Below are positions 17,083 to 28,341 of a DNA stretch of 64,000 nucleotides, in pieces. The position numbers were made by a program, and so were the translations under genes. Source of the DNA: Corynebacterium meitnerae (GTDB taxonomy: Bacteria; Actinomycetota; Actinomycetes; Mycobacteriales; Mycobacteriaceae); contig NZ_JAKMUS010000008.1 in assembly GCF_027570075.1 (NCBI RefSeq), positions 1 through 64,000 of the forward strand. Direction: 5' to 3'. The notes under the pieces are model-generated. The model was not told the origin of the DNA. It made no database searches and was given only the letters and a program-made list of their open reading frames with translations. Each line of letters starts with the position of its first letter. Position 1 is the first letter of the stretch.

Positions 17083-17965
17083 GTGACTCATGTCCAAGCC
17101 CCGCGACAAAGCGTTCAAAGCGGTCAGCGATGATCTGTGGTTCACGCGCCCACCGGTTATGCCCCAGGTTGCCGGAGAGATCCTCCGCCTTACGCGGGGC
17201 CTTTTCCAAGTGCGAAAGAAGGTACTCGCACGACGCCAAAGTGCATTCCGCATCATTGGTAAAGCGGGTGAGTAGTACCGGCACGCGGACATTCTTGATC
17301 TCCTCCGCGTAGTTGATGTCCTGGCCCGCGAGATTGGCAATGCTGTTGGTCCGATTAAACAAGGACCATTCGTACACATGCCGGCCGGATTGGCGGCCGT
17401 AACCAGCAATATCCAACGCGCCGCCCGGCCAGAAACCACGAAGCTTGGCCACCTGGCCCATGAGCTGCCCGCCCAACAGAGCGCGAACATACGCCCGCCC
17501 GGTGAAGCCGCGGTGATACGGGCTGCCAGTGCCCACACCCATCAAACCCTGCACGTTCAACTCTTTAGCCTCCGGGCGGGCGAGGAACATAGAGCCCACC
17601 TGGCCACCCATCGAGTGGGTAAGCATCACCGTGGGATAGTCCCGCGGCAGGCCCAGCTCTTTCTTCGCCGCCTCAATCGCCCGCGGGTAATCCTCCGACG
17701 CCAGGTTGTGATAGCCCCACTGGTTGTCCGGCATCGCTTTCGTGGAGTTCGTACCCTGGCCGCGCAGCTCCCCAATCGCCACGTTGTACCCACGTCCCGC
17801 CAACTCACGCGCCAACGGGCGGTAGTACCGGGCGCCCATGCCAAAGCCCGGCCACATCATCACCAACGGCGCATCCCCTACCGGTGCATCCGGTGTAAAG
17901 CAATACACAGTGCTCACAGAATGATCCGGCAAGTAGGACAACGTATAACGCTCAATCACAGACAT
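17078..17965 (-). CDS. Alpha/beta hydrolase (serine esterase/lipase type)
   Basis: The 295-residue protein has the alpha/beta-hydrolase pattern: PLVMMWPGFGMGARYYRPLARELAGRG (oxyanion region), ELRGQGTNS, and the nucleophile elbow THSMGGQVG with Ser at the centre of H-S-M-G-G. The catalytic Asp is probably the one in TRFTNDAECT, and the His the one in SGNLGHNRW. No signal peptide is seen, so it is probably cytoplasmic. The substrate is unknown. Start 17965 (MSVIERYTL) is chosen; an in-frame ATG nine bases earlier is equally possible. It follows gyrB on the same strand but behind a terminator. Confidence 0.8.
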   Translation of the reverse strand: MSVIERYTLSYLPDHSVSTVYCFTPDAPVGDAPLVMMWPGFGMGARYYRPLARELAGRGYNVAIGELRGQGTNSTKAMPDNQWGYHNLASEDYPRAIEAAKKELGLPRDYPTVMLTHSMGGQVGSMFLARPEAKELNVQGLMGVGTGSPYHRGFTGRAYVRALLGGQLMGQVAKLRGFWPGGALDIAGYGRQSGRHVYEWSLFNRTNSIANLAGQDINYAEEIKNVRVPVLLTRFTNDAECTLASCEYLLSHLEKAPRKAEDLSGNLGHNRWAREPQIIADRFERFVAGLGHESL

Positions 17966-18009
17966 GGGAAACATTCTGCCAAGAAACAATGCGGGAAGAG
18001 GGGGAACAG

Positions 18010-18060
18010 CTAAAAAGAAACCGGAGGCCGTCGATAAGCAAAAATATCGACGACCCCCGG
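18010..18060 (-). terminator. gyrB intrinsic terminator containing the CGTCGATAAGC motif
   Basis: Read on the minus strand, a stem containing GTCGATA/TATCGAC flanked by CCGG pairs is followed by TTTCTTTTT. One arm is an exact copy of the dispersed CGTCGATAAGC motif (18029-18039). Confidence 0.8.
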
Positions 18061-18075
18061 CAACCTCACCGCGCA

Positions 18076-20175
<2,100 letters not shown>

Positions 20176-20311
20176 TCACGGCGTTCAATACGTCTCTAAC
20201 CCACGCCATCTTACACGCTTGTGGTTCCCCACAGACGCACCGCCAGCGCCAGCGAGAGCGCGTTTCTCGCGCGATTTCAGGCAATCCGAACTCAGGGCTA
20301 ATGAATAATGT

Positions 20312-21145
20312 TCAAAGAACTGTTCCACCGTGCAAGAACTCTGACTTCTTAGACAGAGCAACTTCCACCATGTTCTTCTCAGAAATTAGTTGTGCCGCAT
20401 CGCTATCCACATAGCCAGCAATCTCAATCAGGTTGTCTAGCTCGTTCGCAATATTCTTACCTAGCAAATGCTCATGGTGGGCAATCCTGTTTCGCAAACG
20501 TGCAAAGCGATTCAGCTTGTCACGCAATTGTGCTCTCCGACCATTGAAATTTGGAAATGCCTCTTTCAGGCACGGTTGCCAAAGAGTCTGTTCATAATTC
20601 AGAAACCCTTTCCCAGGTGCAGAACTCCCCTCATTAAGAAGACTAATCCAGATGCCTAATGACACTTTTCCAACGAAAATATCGCCTGTGATTGAGTCAG
20701 TTCGTTTACGCCGCTTGACCTCGTTCAACTTCGTCTTAAAGGCCTCATAGTCTCTGGAGGTCAAAAGGAGATATCGCGTCTTCAGAAAATCTCCTTCTTT
20801 GGAATTCTTCACGAAGTTCTCACCATCGCGTACCAAAGTGTGCCAACCATCAACCGGTGAGACATCGAAATATGCGCAAAGGTGATCATTTATTGAGTTA
20901 CGAACAATCACTTCTACAAATGAAATCCACGGCCAAAGCGCGCCCGAAACAAATGAGTCCCAAAAATAAAGGCGGGCAGCAGCGATCTCGAGCTTTCTAT
21001 GAAACTCGAGTTCTCCTTCACTCTCAGACAAGAGCTCAATTGGCGCTTTGCCTAGAGAAGGACAAGCCCTCACAGCTGCCTCACGGTAGGTATCCATGCG
21101 CGGTTCGGATACCAAAAGATCCATATCAAGATCACTAAACTTCAA
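20312..21145 (-). CDS. Abi-like HEPN-domain protein (putative abortive infection)
   Basis: This 277-residue protein resembles the Abi (AbiD/AbiF-like) family by eye. It has FVEVIVRNSINDHL near residues 95-110 and a C-terminal FARLRNRIAHHEHLL. The latter holds the Rx4H RNase motif (R-N-R-I-A-H) of HEPN nucleases. Members of this group are linked to phage resistance by cutting RNA, but this one is untested. The gene is clearly more AT-rich than its neighbours and uses codons such as AAA, TTT and ATT freely. It lies between gyrB and dciA, which are adjacent in most relatives, so it looks recently inserted. Confidence 0.75.
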   Translation of the reverse strand: MKFSDLDMDLLVSEPRMDTYREAAVRACPSLGKAPIELLSESEGELEFHRKLEIAAARLYFWDSFVSGALWPWISFVEVIVRNSINDHLCAYFDVSPVDGWHTLVRDGENFVKNSKEGDFLKTRYLLLTSRDYEAFKTKLNEVKRRKRTDSITGDIFVGKVSLGIWISLLNEGSSAPGKGFLNYEQTLWQPCLKEAFPNFNGRRAQLRDKLNRFARLRNRIAHHEHLLGKNIANELDNLIEIAGYVDSDAAQLISEKNMVEVALSKKSEFLHGGTVL

Positions 21146-21233
21146 TTCCCCGCCCCCGAAAATTCAAGTGCCCCGAGCGTCCTGTCGAACAGAACCTTCG
21201 CCTTACGGCTCAATCTCGGAGCTAACACGATTC

Positions 21234-21262
21234 ATGCTAGTTCCTAACTTTTCTTCAGGCAA
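21234..21262 (-). promoter_or_regulatory. Candidate promoter of the Abi-like gene
   Basis: On the minus strand TTGCCT (21262-21257), a 17-base spacer and TAGCAT (21239-21234) form a plausible sigma-A promoter about 90 bases before the Abi-like ATG. An own promoter fits an inserted accessory gene. Confidence 0.4.
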
Positions 21263-21267
21263 GTACT

Positions 21268-21882
21268 TTACCCATACGTATCCCGCGGCCCCCGGCCCTT
21301 GACGTGGAGGGGCCCGTACCGCCAGTTCTTGGTCTTTGGCGGGTAGACATGCAGCTTCGTGATCACGCCGGGGCCGATCTTCTCCGCAATCTTGGACAGC
21401 ACCGTGGACTGCATGTACTTCAGGTTTGTCGCCCACGCTGTTTGGTCGCAGGAGATAAAAACCTCCCCGTTTTTGATCATGGTCACCTCGGTGTGCTGGG
21501 CGATCTTCTCCCCCACCAAGGACTCCCAGTTGCCCATCACCCAGCCGTGCGCGATGGATTCCGTCCACTCGCGCTGCGCGATCTCCTTCTTGATCAGGGA
21601 CCCAAAGCCCTTCACGGCATAGCTGCGCGGCAACGCGCGCCCATCCGCACCCGTCGGCCGGCCAAAAAGTGGCCGAGTTTTTGTCGCCTCCGGTGTGAGG
21701 TCCAATCCCGGAACCATCACTCCTTCTAGTGTCGGGTTGCCCTTACCGGTACTGCGCCGCGGAATGACGTTGGCGCCCTGCCGGTTCAAGTTTGGCAGTT
21801 TGCCGCCGCGGCGCTTCGCCGTGGCGCGGAGGTTCTCAAACGTGGAGGCGACCAAGTCTTGTGGTGGGGTGTGCTCGGTCAC
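21268..21882 (-). CDS. dciA: DciA (DUF721), replicative helicase loader/operator
   Basis: The 204-residue protein has the DUF721 domain in its C-terminal half ([24 protein letters not shown] ... [18 protein letters not shown] ... [15 protein letters not shown]) and a basic, unstructured N-terminal half. DciA is the ancestral partner that helps load DnaB in bacteria without DnaC/DnaI. Its ATG overlaps the recF stop by 4 bases, so it is translationally coupled to recF. Confidence 0.92.
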   Translation of the reverse strand: MTEHTPPQDLVASTFENLRATAKRRGGKLPNLNRQGANVIPRRSTGKGNPTLEGVMVPGLDLTPEATKTRPLFGRPTGADGRALPRSYAVKGFGSLIKKEIAQREWTESIAHGWVMGNWESLVGEKIAQHTEVTMIKNGEVFISCDQTAWATNLKYMQSTVLSKIAEKIGPGVITKLHVYPPKTKNWRYGPLHVKGRGPRDTYG

Positions 21883-23078
21883 TGGTCCGCCTCTTTCACA
21901 GTGGCCTCCGTAATGCGGGAGATCCCATCGACCATCTCCACGAAGTAGCGCGCGGACACATGGTCGTCGAGGTTTTCCGGCAGGTCATCGCCGACAGCGG
22001 CAGTGATGAGCACTTGCTCTGCTTCTTCGGCGACGGCGACGAGCCGTTGACGTCGTTTAGCATCAAGCTCCGCGAAAACGTCGTCGAGAATCAGCACCGG
22101 CGCCGAACCATCCGCCGACAGCAACGCGTACTCCGCGAGGTGGAGCGACAGTGCGAAAGACCAGGTCTCACCGTGGCTGGCGTAGCCCTTCGCGGGCTGT
22201 TCGCCCAGCATGAGCACAAGGTCATCGCGGTGCGGGCCCACCAACGTGGTGCCGCGATCAATCTCCTCGCGGCGGCGGCGCGACAGTTCCGTAAGAAACG
22301 CAGCTTCGAGGATCTCCACCGTGATCTCCTCGTCGCCGGCGAGTTCCTTCACCGCGCGGTCCAAGGTGGATGAGTAGCTTATCTGTGCGGGCCGGGATTC
22401 CGGCGCCACCGACGCATACGCCGCGTGTACCTGTGGTGCCAGCTCATTGGTGAGCTTCATCCGGCCAGCCACCACCTGGGCGCCGAGGCGTGCCAGCTGC
22501 AGATCCCATGCGTCGAGAGTGCTCAGCGCACTGGCGCCATCATCGTCGTTGTATCCCCTGCGCAGAGCCATATTCGACGTCCGCAAAAGCGCATTGCGCT
22601 GACGCAACACCTTGTCATAATCCGCCTTCGCCCCACCGAAACGCGGCGCGCGAATGGCAGCCAGCCCGTCCAAGAACCGGCGGCGTTCTGCCGGCTCCCC
22701 CGCCACGAGGGCGAGATCCTCCGGCGCGAACACCACTGTGCGCAGGACCCCAAGGATTTCGCGCGGGGACTTCAACCGCGTCCGGTTAATCTGCGCCTGG
22801 TTCGCCTCCCGCGGGCTGATGAGCAGGTGCGTTGTCAGCTCCCGGCCTTCATTGACCGTGGTGGCTGAAATCCTGGCATTCGCGGCACCCGCCCGCACCA
22901 GCGGCACATCCGAGGACACCCGGTGGCTGGCCAACGTCGCGGAGTAAATCACCGCCTCCACGATGTTGGTTTTGCCATGGCCATTGCGGCCCGAAAACAC
23001 CGTGACCCCCGGCTCGAGCGACAACGACAACTCAGGCCATGAGCGGAAGTCACGCAGATCGAGTTCGCGGAGATACAC
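21879..23078 (-). CDS. recF: RecF recombination and repair ATPase
   Basis: This 399-residue SMC-like ATPase works in RecFOR gap repair. Walker A is [15 protein letters not shown] (about residues 29-43), the signature region is [16 protein letters not shown], and Walker B is [13 protein letters not shown]. The N-terminus [14 protein letters not shown] fits the family, so the GTG at 23078 is the true start. No ribosome site precedes it: the start codon directly abuts the T-run of a terminator-like palindrome (23079-23098). Translation may rely on readthrough from dnaN or on a leaderless message. Confidence 0.96.
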   Translation of the reverse strand: MYLRELDLRDFRSWPELSLSLEPGVTVFSGRNGHGKTNIVEAVIYSATLASHRVSSDVPLVRAGAANARISATTVNEGRELTTHLLISPREANQAQINRTRLKSPREILGVLRTVVFAPEDLALVAGEPAERRRFLDGLAAIRAPRFGGAKADYDKVLRQRNALLRTSNMALRRGYNDDDGASALSTLDAWDLQLARLGAQVVAGRMKLTNELAPQVHAAYASVAPESRPAQISYSSTLDRAVKELAGDEEITVEILEAAFLTELSRRRREEIDRGTTLVGPHRDDLVLMLGEQPAKGYASHGETWSFALSLHLAEYALLSADGSAPVLILDDVFAELDAKRRQRLVAVAEEAEQVLITAAVGDDLPENLDDHVSARYFVEMVDGISRITEATVKEADQ

Positions 23079-23098
23079 AAAAACCCCCGGGGTTTTTT
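23079..23098. terminator. Terminator-like palindrome between dnaN and recF
   Basis: A5-C5-G4-T6 (plus strand) forms a stem of eight or more pairs with a T-run on either strand. It fills half of the 44-base dnaN-recF gap and ends at the recF GTG. In the dnaN-to-recF direction it should reduce transcription of recF and dciA. Confidence 0.65.
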
Positions 23099-23122
23099 GA
23101 TGACAGCTGTTTACCTGGCGTT

Positions 23123-24313
23123 TTAACCCGGCAGGCGCACCGGCATAAGCAGGTACGTGAAGTTGGTGGCCGGAGTATCAAAGCTTCCGTCCGCATTCGC
23201 CTCCGGCATCTCCTCCGGCTCCGGGATCATGATCGCTGGGCGGGACGATTCCGTGAAACCAAAGACCACACGGTCCGTAGGAATCACCGACAAACCATCG
23301 CGCAGGTAGCCCGAGTTGAAGGCGATGAGCAGCTCATCCTCACCCGTGAACGCACACTGCAGGGACTCGCTCGCCTCACCGGAATCAGCACCGGATGCAA
23401 ACAGCGTGACCTCGCCCGGCTTGAAGTGCATGCGCAGCTGCGCATTGCGGTCAGCCACCAGGCTCACGCGGCGAATAGCTTCCACGAGCGGTGCAATTTC
23501 GACGCTTGCCATCGACGTATGCGTCTTCGGCAACAGCGGCTGAATGTTCGGGAACTCCGCATCCAGCAAACGAGTGGTGGTTTCACGGTTCGCGGAGTGC
23601 AGACCAAACAGGCCTTCCCCACCCACGTTGTCACCGGTACCCACGGCGATTTCCACCGGCTCTTCCAGGTGCGTATCCAGCGTGCGCGCATTGTCCAACA
23701 GCGTCTTCGCCGGGATGAGCAACTTTGCCTCCACGTCCTGGCTCACCGGCTCCCACTCCAGGGAACGCAGTGCCAAACGGAAACGGTCCGTCGCAGCCAG
23801 TTGCACACGGTTGCCGTGGACTTCCATGTGCACACCCGTGAGCATCGGCAACGTGTCATCACGGCCGGCAGCGGAAGCAACCTGCGTGATAGCACCCACA
23901 AAATTCGAGGTAGACAGCCTGCCGGTCACCTCCGGCAGCGTTGGCAACTGCGGGTAATCATCCAGCGGCATGAGCGGCAGCTCAAAGCGCGCGGACCCAC
24001 CCTGAAGCAGCAGGCGCTTGCCTTCGACCACCGACACCTCGACCGGCTTCGCCGGCATGTTGGACACAATGTCCGCCATGAGCTTGCCGGCTACAGCAAC
24101 GCGACCCGGCTGATCCACCTCGGCGCCGATGCGCACCCGAGTGGATACCTCATAGTCGAAGCCCGCGAACTCCAAACCGTTGTCATCAGCAGTGATGACC
24201 ACTGCACGCAGCACCGGCTGAGTGTTCTTCGTAGGCAGGTTGCGGGCGACCCACGCGACAGCGTCCGTCAGGTCATCCTTGTGCACGCGGAATGACACGT
24301 TGATGTCGTCCAT
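23123..24313 (-). CDS. dnaN: DNA polymerase III beta sliding clamp
   Basis: This 396-residue protein contains three clamp domains. Features include [38 protein letters not shown], and the C-terminal [14 protein letters not shown] that ends in the family's MPVRLP block. Start 24313 ([14 protein letters not shown]) is chosen because an AAGGAG site lies seven bases upstream; an upstream in-frame ATG (24376) would add a non-conserved 21-residue tail. Confidence 0.98.
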   Translation of the reverse strand: MDDINVSFRVHKDDLTDAVAWVARNLPTKNTQPVLRAVVITADDNGLEFAGFDYEVSTRVRIGAEVDQPGRVAVAGKLMADIVSNMPAKPVEVSVVEGKRLLLQGGSARFELPLMPLDDYPQLPTLPEVTGRLSTSNFVGAITQVASAAGRDDTLPMLTGVHMEVHGNRVQLAATDRFRLALRSLEWEPVSQDVEAKLLIPAKTLLDNARTLDTHLEEPVEIAVGTGDNVGGEGLFGLHSANRETTTRLLDAEFPNIQPLLPKTHTSMASVEIAPLVEAIRRVSLVADRNAQLRMHFKPGEVTLFASGADSGEASESLQCAFTGEDELLIAFNSGYLRDGLSVIPTDRVVFGFTESSRPAIMIPEPEEMPEANADGSFDTPATNFTYLLMPVRLPG

Positions 24314-25066
24314 GATCTGCTCCTTGGTGGTCGGAAGAGGTGGGAGCTCATGACTGCTCATCGGCATTAGCCCCACATCTGCCCAAGATTACAAGTTCTG
24401 CGCTCCACCCTAGGCAGTGGGTGCGAGACGCACCACTTGTGGTTCCCCGTCGCGGCGCCCGAGCCGCCGAAGTTATCCCCACGCTCTCTTTCTCTTGGGA
24501 TTAATACTAAGAAAAGAACCGGTAAGAACAATAGGTCCTGTGCATTCTGTGGAGATCCCGGTTTCGGTGCACGGTAATTGTGATTTTGGGGTGTGAGCCA
24601 CGGGTGTGGACAACCTGTGGATAACTCGGATCATCTGTGGAATTTCAGATTCTTATTCCCATTCCTCACAGCCGAAGGTGAGTTATCCACCCCTCACTCA
24701 CAGCCTTGGGCACACCATGTGGAATCAGGGACGATGCTGCTAAGGGCCTGTGGATAACCAAAACTGTGACTAATCTCATTTAATTACAACGGTGGAATTA
24801 CACAGGTGTGAATAACTCTGTGGATAACTCAGCGGGAAGGGTGAGGGGGAGACGTGGGTTAAGTGTCAAGGCCCGTTGCCCCGCTGAGCCACCGGCTCTC
24901 TGTGTAAAATTTTACATTGCACCGGTAACTACCAAAAGATAGAAATTTTCTACCAGGGGTTTCATCCGGGCCGATTTTTTGCGTTGTAAATTTTTACACA
25001 CGCCAGGGGACGTCGAAAAGCAAAAAAGACCGCCCCACGTGGGAGCGGTCCTTGTTATGAACTGAG
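24314..25066. other. oriC region, dnaA-dnaN side
   Basis: Perfect DnaA boxes (TTATCCACA or complement) are at 24616-24624, 24749-24757 and 24819-24827. One-mismatch boxes are at 24473-24481, 24683-24691 and 24807-24815. A strongly AT-rich part with two near-palindromes (GTAAAATTTTAC near 24904 and TGTAAATTTTTACA near 24985) lies at 24900-25010 and could be the unwinding element. The promoter of dnaN must also lie here. No gene is seen. Confidence 0.8.
25022..25050 (-). terminator. dnaA intrinsic terminator
   Basis: On the minus strand GACCGC(T)CCC pairs with GGGGCGGTC around ACGT and is followed by TTTTTT. It lies 16 bases behind the dnaA stop, so dnaN is transcribed from its own promoter. 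Confidence 0.88.
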
Positions 25067-26752
25067 TTAGCGTGCGCGGACTCGATTTTTGATGATCTGG
25101 GTGAGTTCCTGGATCTCGTCGTAGGTCTCGCGGTTCTCTGTCATTTCCTTGCGGATCTTCCGGTTGGCATACATGACCGTGGTGTGGTCCTTGCCGCCGA
25201 ACTCCTGGCCGATCTTGGGCAGGGACAAATCTGTCAGTTCGCGGCACAGGTACATGGCCAACTGGCGAGCATGCGCAACGGTGCGCGTCTTGCCGGAGCC
25301 GGTGAGCCGATCCATAGAAATACGGAAGTACTCCGCAGCTACTTCCTTGATGGTGGCGGCAGTAATAGTGATGTCGCCTTCATCAGGAAGAATGTCGCGC
25401 AATGCAACCTGGGCAACCTCAAGCGTGATCGGCTCATTGATCAAGGAGGAGTACGCCGAGACCCTGATCAATGCACCTTCGAGCTCACGAATGGAGGACT
25501 CGAATTGGGACGCGATGAGGGTCAGCACATCGTCACTGACCTGGGTGCCGTCGGCGGCAGCCTTCTTCATCAAGATGGCAATACGCGTTTCCAGGTCTGG
25601 CGGCTGAATATCCGTGATCAACCCGCCCTCAAAGCGCGTGCGCAGGCGATCTTCCAGCGTGGTCAGCTGACGCGGCGGACGGTCAGAGGACAAAATGATC
25701 TGCTTATTCGCCTGGTGCAGTGCGTTGAAGGTGTGGAAGAACTCCTCCTGAGTACCTTCCTTACCTTCCAAGAACTGGATGTCATCCACCATGAGGATGT
25801 CCAGGTCGCGGTACCGGCGCTTGAAGGATTCCTGCCGGTCATCGCGCACTGAGTTGATGTAGTCATTCGTGAATTCTTCCGAAGACACATATTTAATACG
25901 CAGATTCGGCTGCAGCACGCGGGCGTAGTTGCCAGCCGCGTGGAGCAAGTGCGTCTTGCCCAGGCCGGAGCCGCCCCAAATGAACAGCGGGTTGTAGGCA
26001 CGGGCTGGGGTTTCCGCCACTGCGACGGCCGCACCGTTGGCAAAGCGGTTGGAGGAACCAATAACAAAGTTCTCAAACGTGTACTTCGGGTTCAGCGACG
26101 TCTCACGGTTTGGATCCACCGCCGGCTTCTCACGCGGAATACGCTGCGGCGCCGGCACAATCGGGTGCGCCGACTGCTGGCGGGGAGACTCCTCCACCAG
26201 GTTCTCCTGCTGCTGCGCGTGAATTCGGGCGAGCTCATCAAGGCCCATCGGTAGCTGTTCGCCGGCGATGGGTGCGGAAGGTGCAGAAGGTACAGAAGAT
26301 ACAGCCGGCTCCGGTGCTGCCGGTGCTACCGATGCTGCAGTGTGCTCCTCCCCTGCCGACTGCGAGTAGGTGGAGTACCACTGGCGAGCGGGTTGGCTCT
26401 GGGGTTGGGCAGGTTGATCTGGCTGGACCGGTTCTGCTGGCTCTGGTGCCTGCTCTGCGGGAGAACCTGCAGAAACTGTCACGGCTAGGGTGCACGGCAT
26501 GCCCATGCGTTGGCTGAGAAGTTCACTGATGTGCGGGGCCAGGCGGGTTTCCACCACGTTTTTGGCGGCGGCGTGCGGGGCGGACAAAATGCAGTAGCCC
26601 TCGCCGAGAACCACCGGGTGGCAGAGCTGTAAGTAGGCGCGGTCACCGGGGGTGAAAGTGGGCACGTTGGAGTTGGGGCGCTCGGAGAGGGTGAGCAGTT
26701 CGGCAACGATGTCGTGCCACAGGGCGTCAAGCCCCTGCTGTTCGTGTGCCAT
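25067..26752 (-). CDS. dnaA: Chromosomal replication initiator DnaA
   Basis: This 561-residue AAA+ initiator has domain I at residues 1 to about 95, a long Pro/Gln/Ala-rich domain II (about 105-215), AAA+ domain III with Walker [14 protein letters not shown] (near 260) and Walker [14 protein letters not shown], and domain IV with the box-binding motif [23 protein letters not shown] (near 510-530). The ATG at 26752 is preceded by AGGAG. DnaA boxes lie on both flanks of the gene. Confidence 0.98.
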   Translation of the reverse strand: MAHEQQGLDALWHDIVAELLTLSERPNSNVPTFTPGDRAYLQLCHPVVLGEGYCILSAPHAAAKNVVETRLAPHISELLSQRMGMPCTLAVTVSAGSPAEQAPEPAEPVQPDQPAQPQSQPARQWYSTYSQSAGEEHTAASVAPAAPEPAVSSVPSAPSAPIAGEQLPMGLDELARIHAQQQENLVEESPRQQSAHPIVPAPQRIPREKPAVDPNRETSLNPKYTFENFVIGSSNRFANGAAVAVAETPARAYNPLFIWGGSGLGKTHLLHAAGNYARVLQPNLRIKYVSSEEFTNDYINSVRDDRQESFKRRYRDLDILMVDDIQFLEGKEGTQEEFFHTFNALHQANKQIILSSDRPPRQLTTLEDRLRTRFEGGLITDIQPPDLETRIAILMKKAAADGTQVSDDVLTLIASQFESSIRELEGALIRVSAYSSLINEPITLEVAQVALRDILPDEGDITITAATIKEVAAEYFRISMDRLTGSGKTRTVAHARQLAMYLCRELTDLSLPKIGQEFGGKDHTTVMYANRKIRKEMTENRETYDEIQELTQIIKNRVRAR

Positions 26753-27591
26753 GCCTCTCCTACCAATTTTTCAGGAACCGGCCCCACGGTTATCCACGGG
26801 ACTATTCACATCCGCGGCGGGATGGAATCCCCGCTCTTACCTTGTAATCCACAACTTTATCCACAGGTGTGAGTCTTTGAGTTGTGGGGTTTATCCACAA
26901 GATATGCCTCTCCCTGTGGAAAAACAATTAAGACTCAAAAACCCGCTGTGACCTGCTCGTTTGAAATAGTTGGTGCAAAAACCTCAAGTGATAGTTGAGG
27001 TTTATCCACAACGGGGACCAAAACGTTCTTGTGAAGTTGTGGTGATAGAAACTTTCTACTCGGTAAGCACGTGGACTGTCTAGAAAATGGCTTTTTCCGG
27101 CCTTCGCTGAAGTGGGGTCGGGGGGTCGCTGAAATCGGGGTCGGGACAACGTGGTGGTGTGATTGACAGGTCTCTTGCAGGTTGCCTCGGCGTGTCGCTT
27201 TTGACCTGCGGAAAAACACACGCTTGTAATTTCGGGGGTAGTTAGGAAACCAGTTGCTCGCCCCCGCGCGTCGATTTGTCAGCAGGGCTAACGCTGCCGT
27301 ATTCTGTCGTGGTCTGTCACACCTGTCACAGGGTGTGCGTGAGAGCGTTATCTGCGCCGAGCACCGGGCCGCAGCCCACAACAACCCCAGGTAGTGGGGT
27401 GGATGGGAAGCGAGTCAGCTCGGATAACGCATGCCTCAAGCCCGAGGATCAGTAGGACTCGAGCTACCTAAGAGCAATCTCACTACTAGAAGTTTTCCGG
27501 CTGCCTTAACCCCGGAAGGCGTGTGCACCACCGCACCCACGTTGGAGCAGTGGAGTACCGCCGCAGGCCGCCACGACGTCAAGGAGTCACC
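26753..27591. other. oriC region, dnaA-rpmH side
   Basis: Perfect DnaA boxes TTATCCACA lie at 26857-26865, 26891-26899 and 27002-27010. One-mismatch boxes are at 26790-26798 and 26845-26853. All are on the plus strand. The divergent promoters of dnaA and rpmH must lie here, so dnaA is probably autoregulated through the nearest boxes. No protein gene is seen from 27011 to 27591; the short frames there lack coding character. Confidence 0.8.
27276..27305 (+). promoter_or_regulatory. Candidate rpmH promoter
   Basis: TTGTCA (27276-27281), an 18-base spacer and TATTCT (27300-27305). It would give a leader of about 280 bases before rpmH. A second candidate (TTGACC at 27201, TGTAAT at 27225) lies further upstream. 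Confidence 0.4.
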
Positions 27592-27729
27592 GTGCCTAAG
27601 CGGACTTTCCAGCCCAATAACCGTCGTCGTGCCCGCAAGCACGGCTTCCGTACCCGTATGAGCACCCGCGCCGGCCGCGCCATCGTTTCTGCGCGCCGCA
27701 AGAAGGGCCGCAAGAGCCTCACCGCGTAA
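27592..27729 (+). CDS. rpmH: Ribosomal protein bL34
   Basis: The 45-residue basic protein has the family pattern [27 protein letters not shown]. The start is GTG at 27592 with AAGGAG six bases upstream; a longer in-frame opening upstream is not conserved. It heads the rpmH-rnpA-yidD-yidC-rsmG run. Confidence 0.98.
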   Translation: MPKRTFQPNNRRRARKHGFRTRMSTRAGRAIVSARRKKGRKSLTA

Positions 27730-27739
27730 GTGCTTTGTA

Positions 27740-28096
27740 GTGCTGCCACGCCCACATAAGCTCACGTCATCGGCGGACTTCCGCCATGCAATGCGCAAAG
27801 GTGGACGTGCTGGCACCCGCACCGTAGTGGTGCATTACTACACCCGAACCGAGCCCATCATCACTGGTGGTCCACGGTTCGGGTTAGTTGTATCTAAGCA
27901 GGTAGGTAACGCTGTTGCCCGGCACCGGGTGAGTAGGCAGTTGCGGCATCTGTGCTTGGAGATCGTCGATAAGCTTCCGCGCGAAACCGACGTTGTCCTG
28001 CGGGCACTCCCGGCGAGCGCGGAGGCCTCAACCGAGGACCTGCGTAAGGATCTGGCAAACGGCCTTAAACGAGCGGCCGCGAAACACGCATCATGA
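27740..28096 (+). CDS. rnpA: Ribonuclease P protein component
   Basis: The 118-residue basic protein cofactor of RNase P starts LPRPHKLTSSADFRHAMRKG and has the RNR-type motif in GLVVSKQVGNAVARHRVSRQLRH. The start is GTG, 10 bases behind rpmH. Its end overlaps yidD by four bases (ATGA). Confidence 0.96.
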   Translation: MLPRPHKLTSSADFRHAMRKGGRAGTRTVVVHYYTRTEPIITGGPRFGLVVSKQVGNAVARHRVSRQLRHLCLEIVDKLPRETDVVLRALPASAEASTEDLRKDLANGLKRAAAKHAS

Positions 28097-28335
28097 GCCC
28101 ACGTAATCCCGCACAGCGTGTCGTCCTTGCGTTACTGCACCTTTACCAAAAATATCTGTCACCCCTTAAAATGGGACCAACATGCCGCTTCGAGCCCACA
28201 TGCAGTGCCTACGCTTTGACCGCCGTGTCAGAACACGGCGCATGGAAAGGTAGCTGGCTCGCCGCCACCCGCCTATGCAAGTGCGGGCCATGGCATCCAG
28301 GCGGATACGACCCCGTACCACAAGTCAGGAGTTAG
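28093..28335 (+). CDS. yidD: Membrane protein insertion efficiency factor YidD
   Basis: The 80-residue product carries the family core LLHLYQKYLSPLKMGPTCRFEPTCSAYALTAVSEHG with its conserved Cys residues and ends GGYDPVPQ. It is thought to help YidC-dependent insertion. It is coupled to rnpA by an ATGA overlap and followed by yidC after six bases. Confidence 0.96.
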   Translation: MSPRNPAQRVVLALLHLYQKYLSPLKMGPTCRFEPTCSAYALTAVSEHGAWKGSWLAATRLCKCGPWHPGGYDPVPQVRS

Positions 28336-28341
28336 ACCCCA

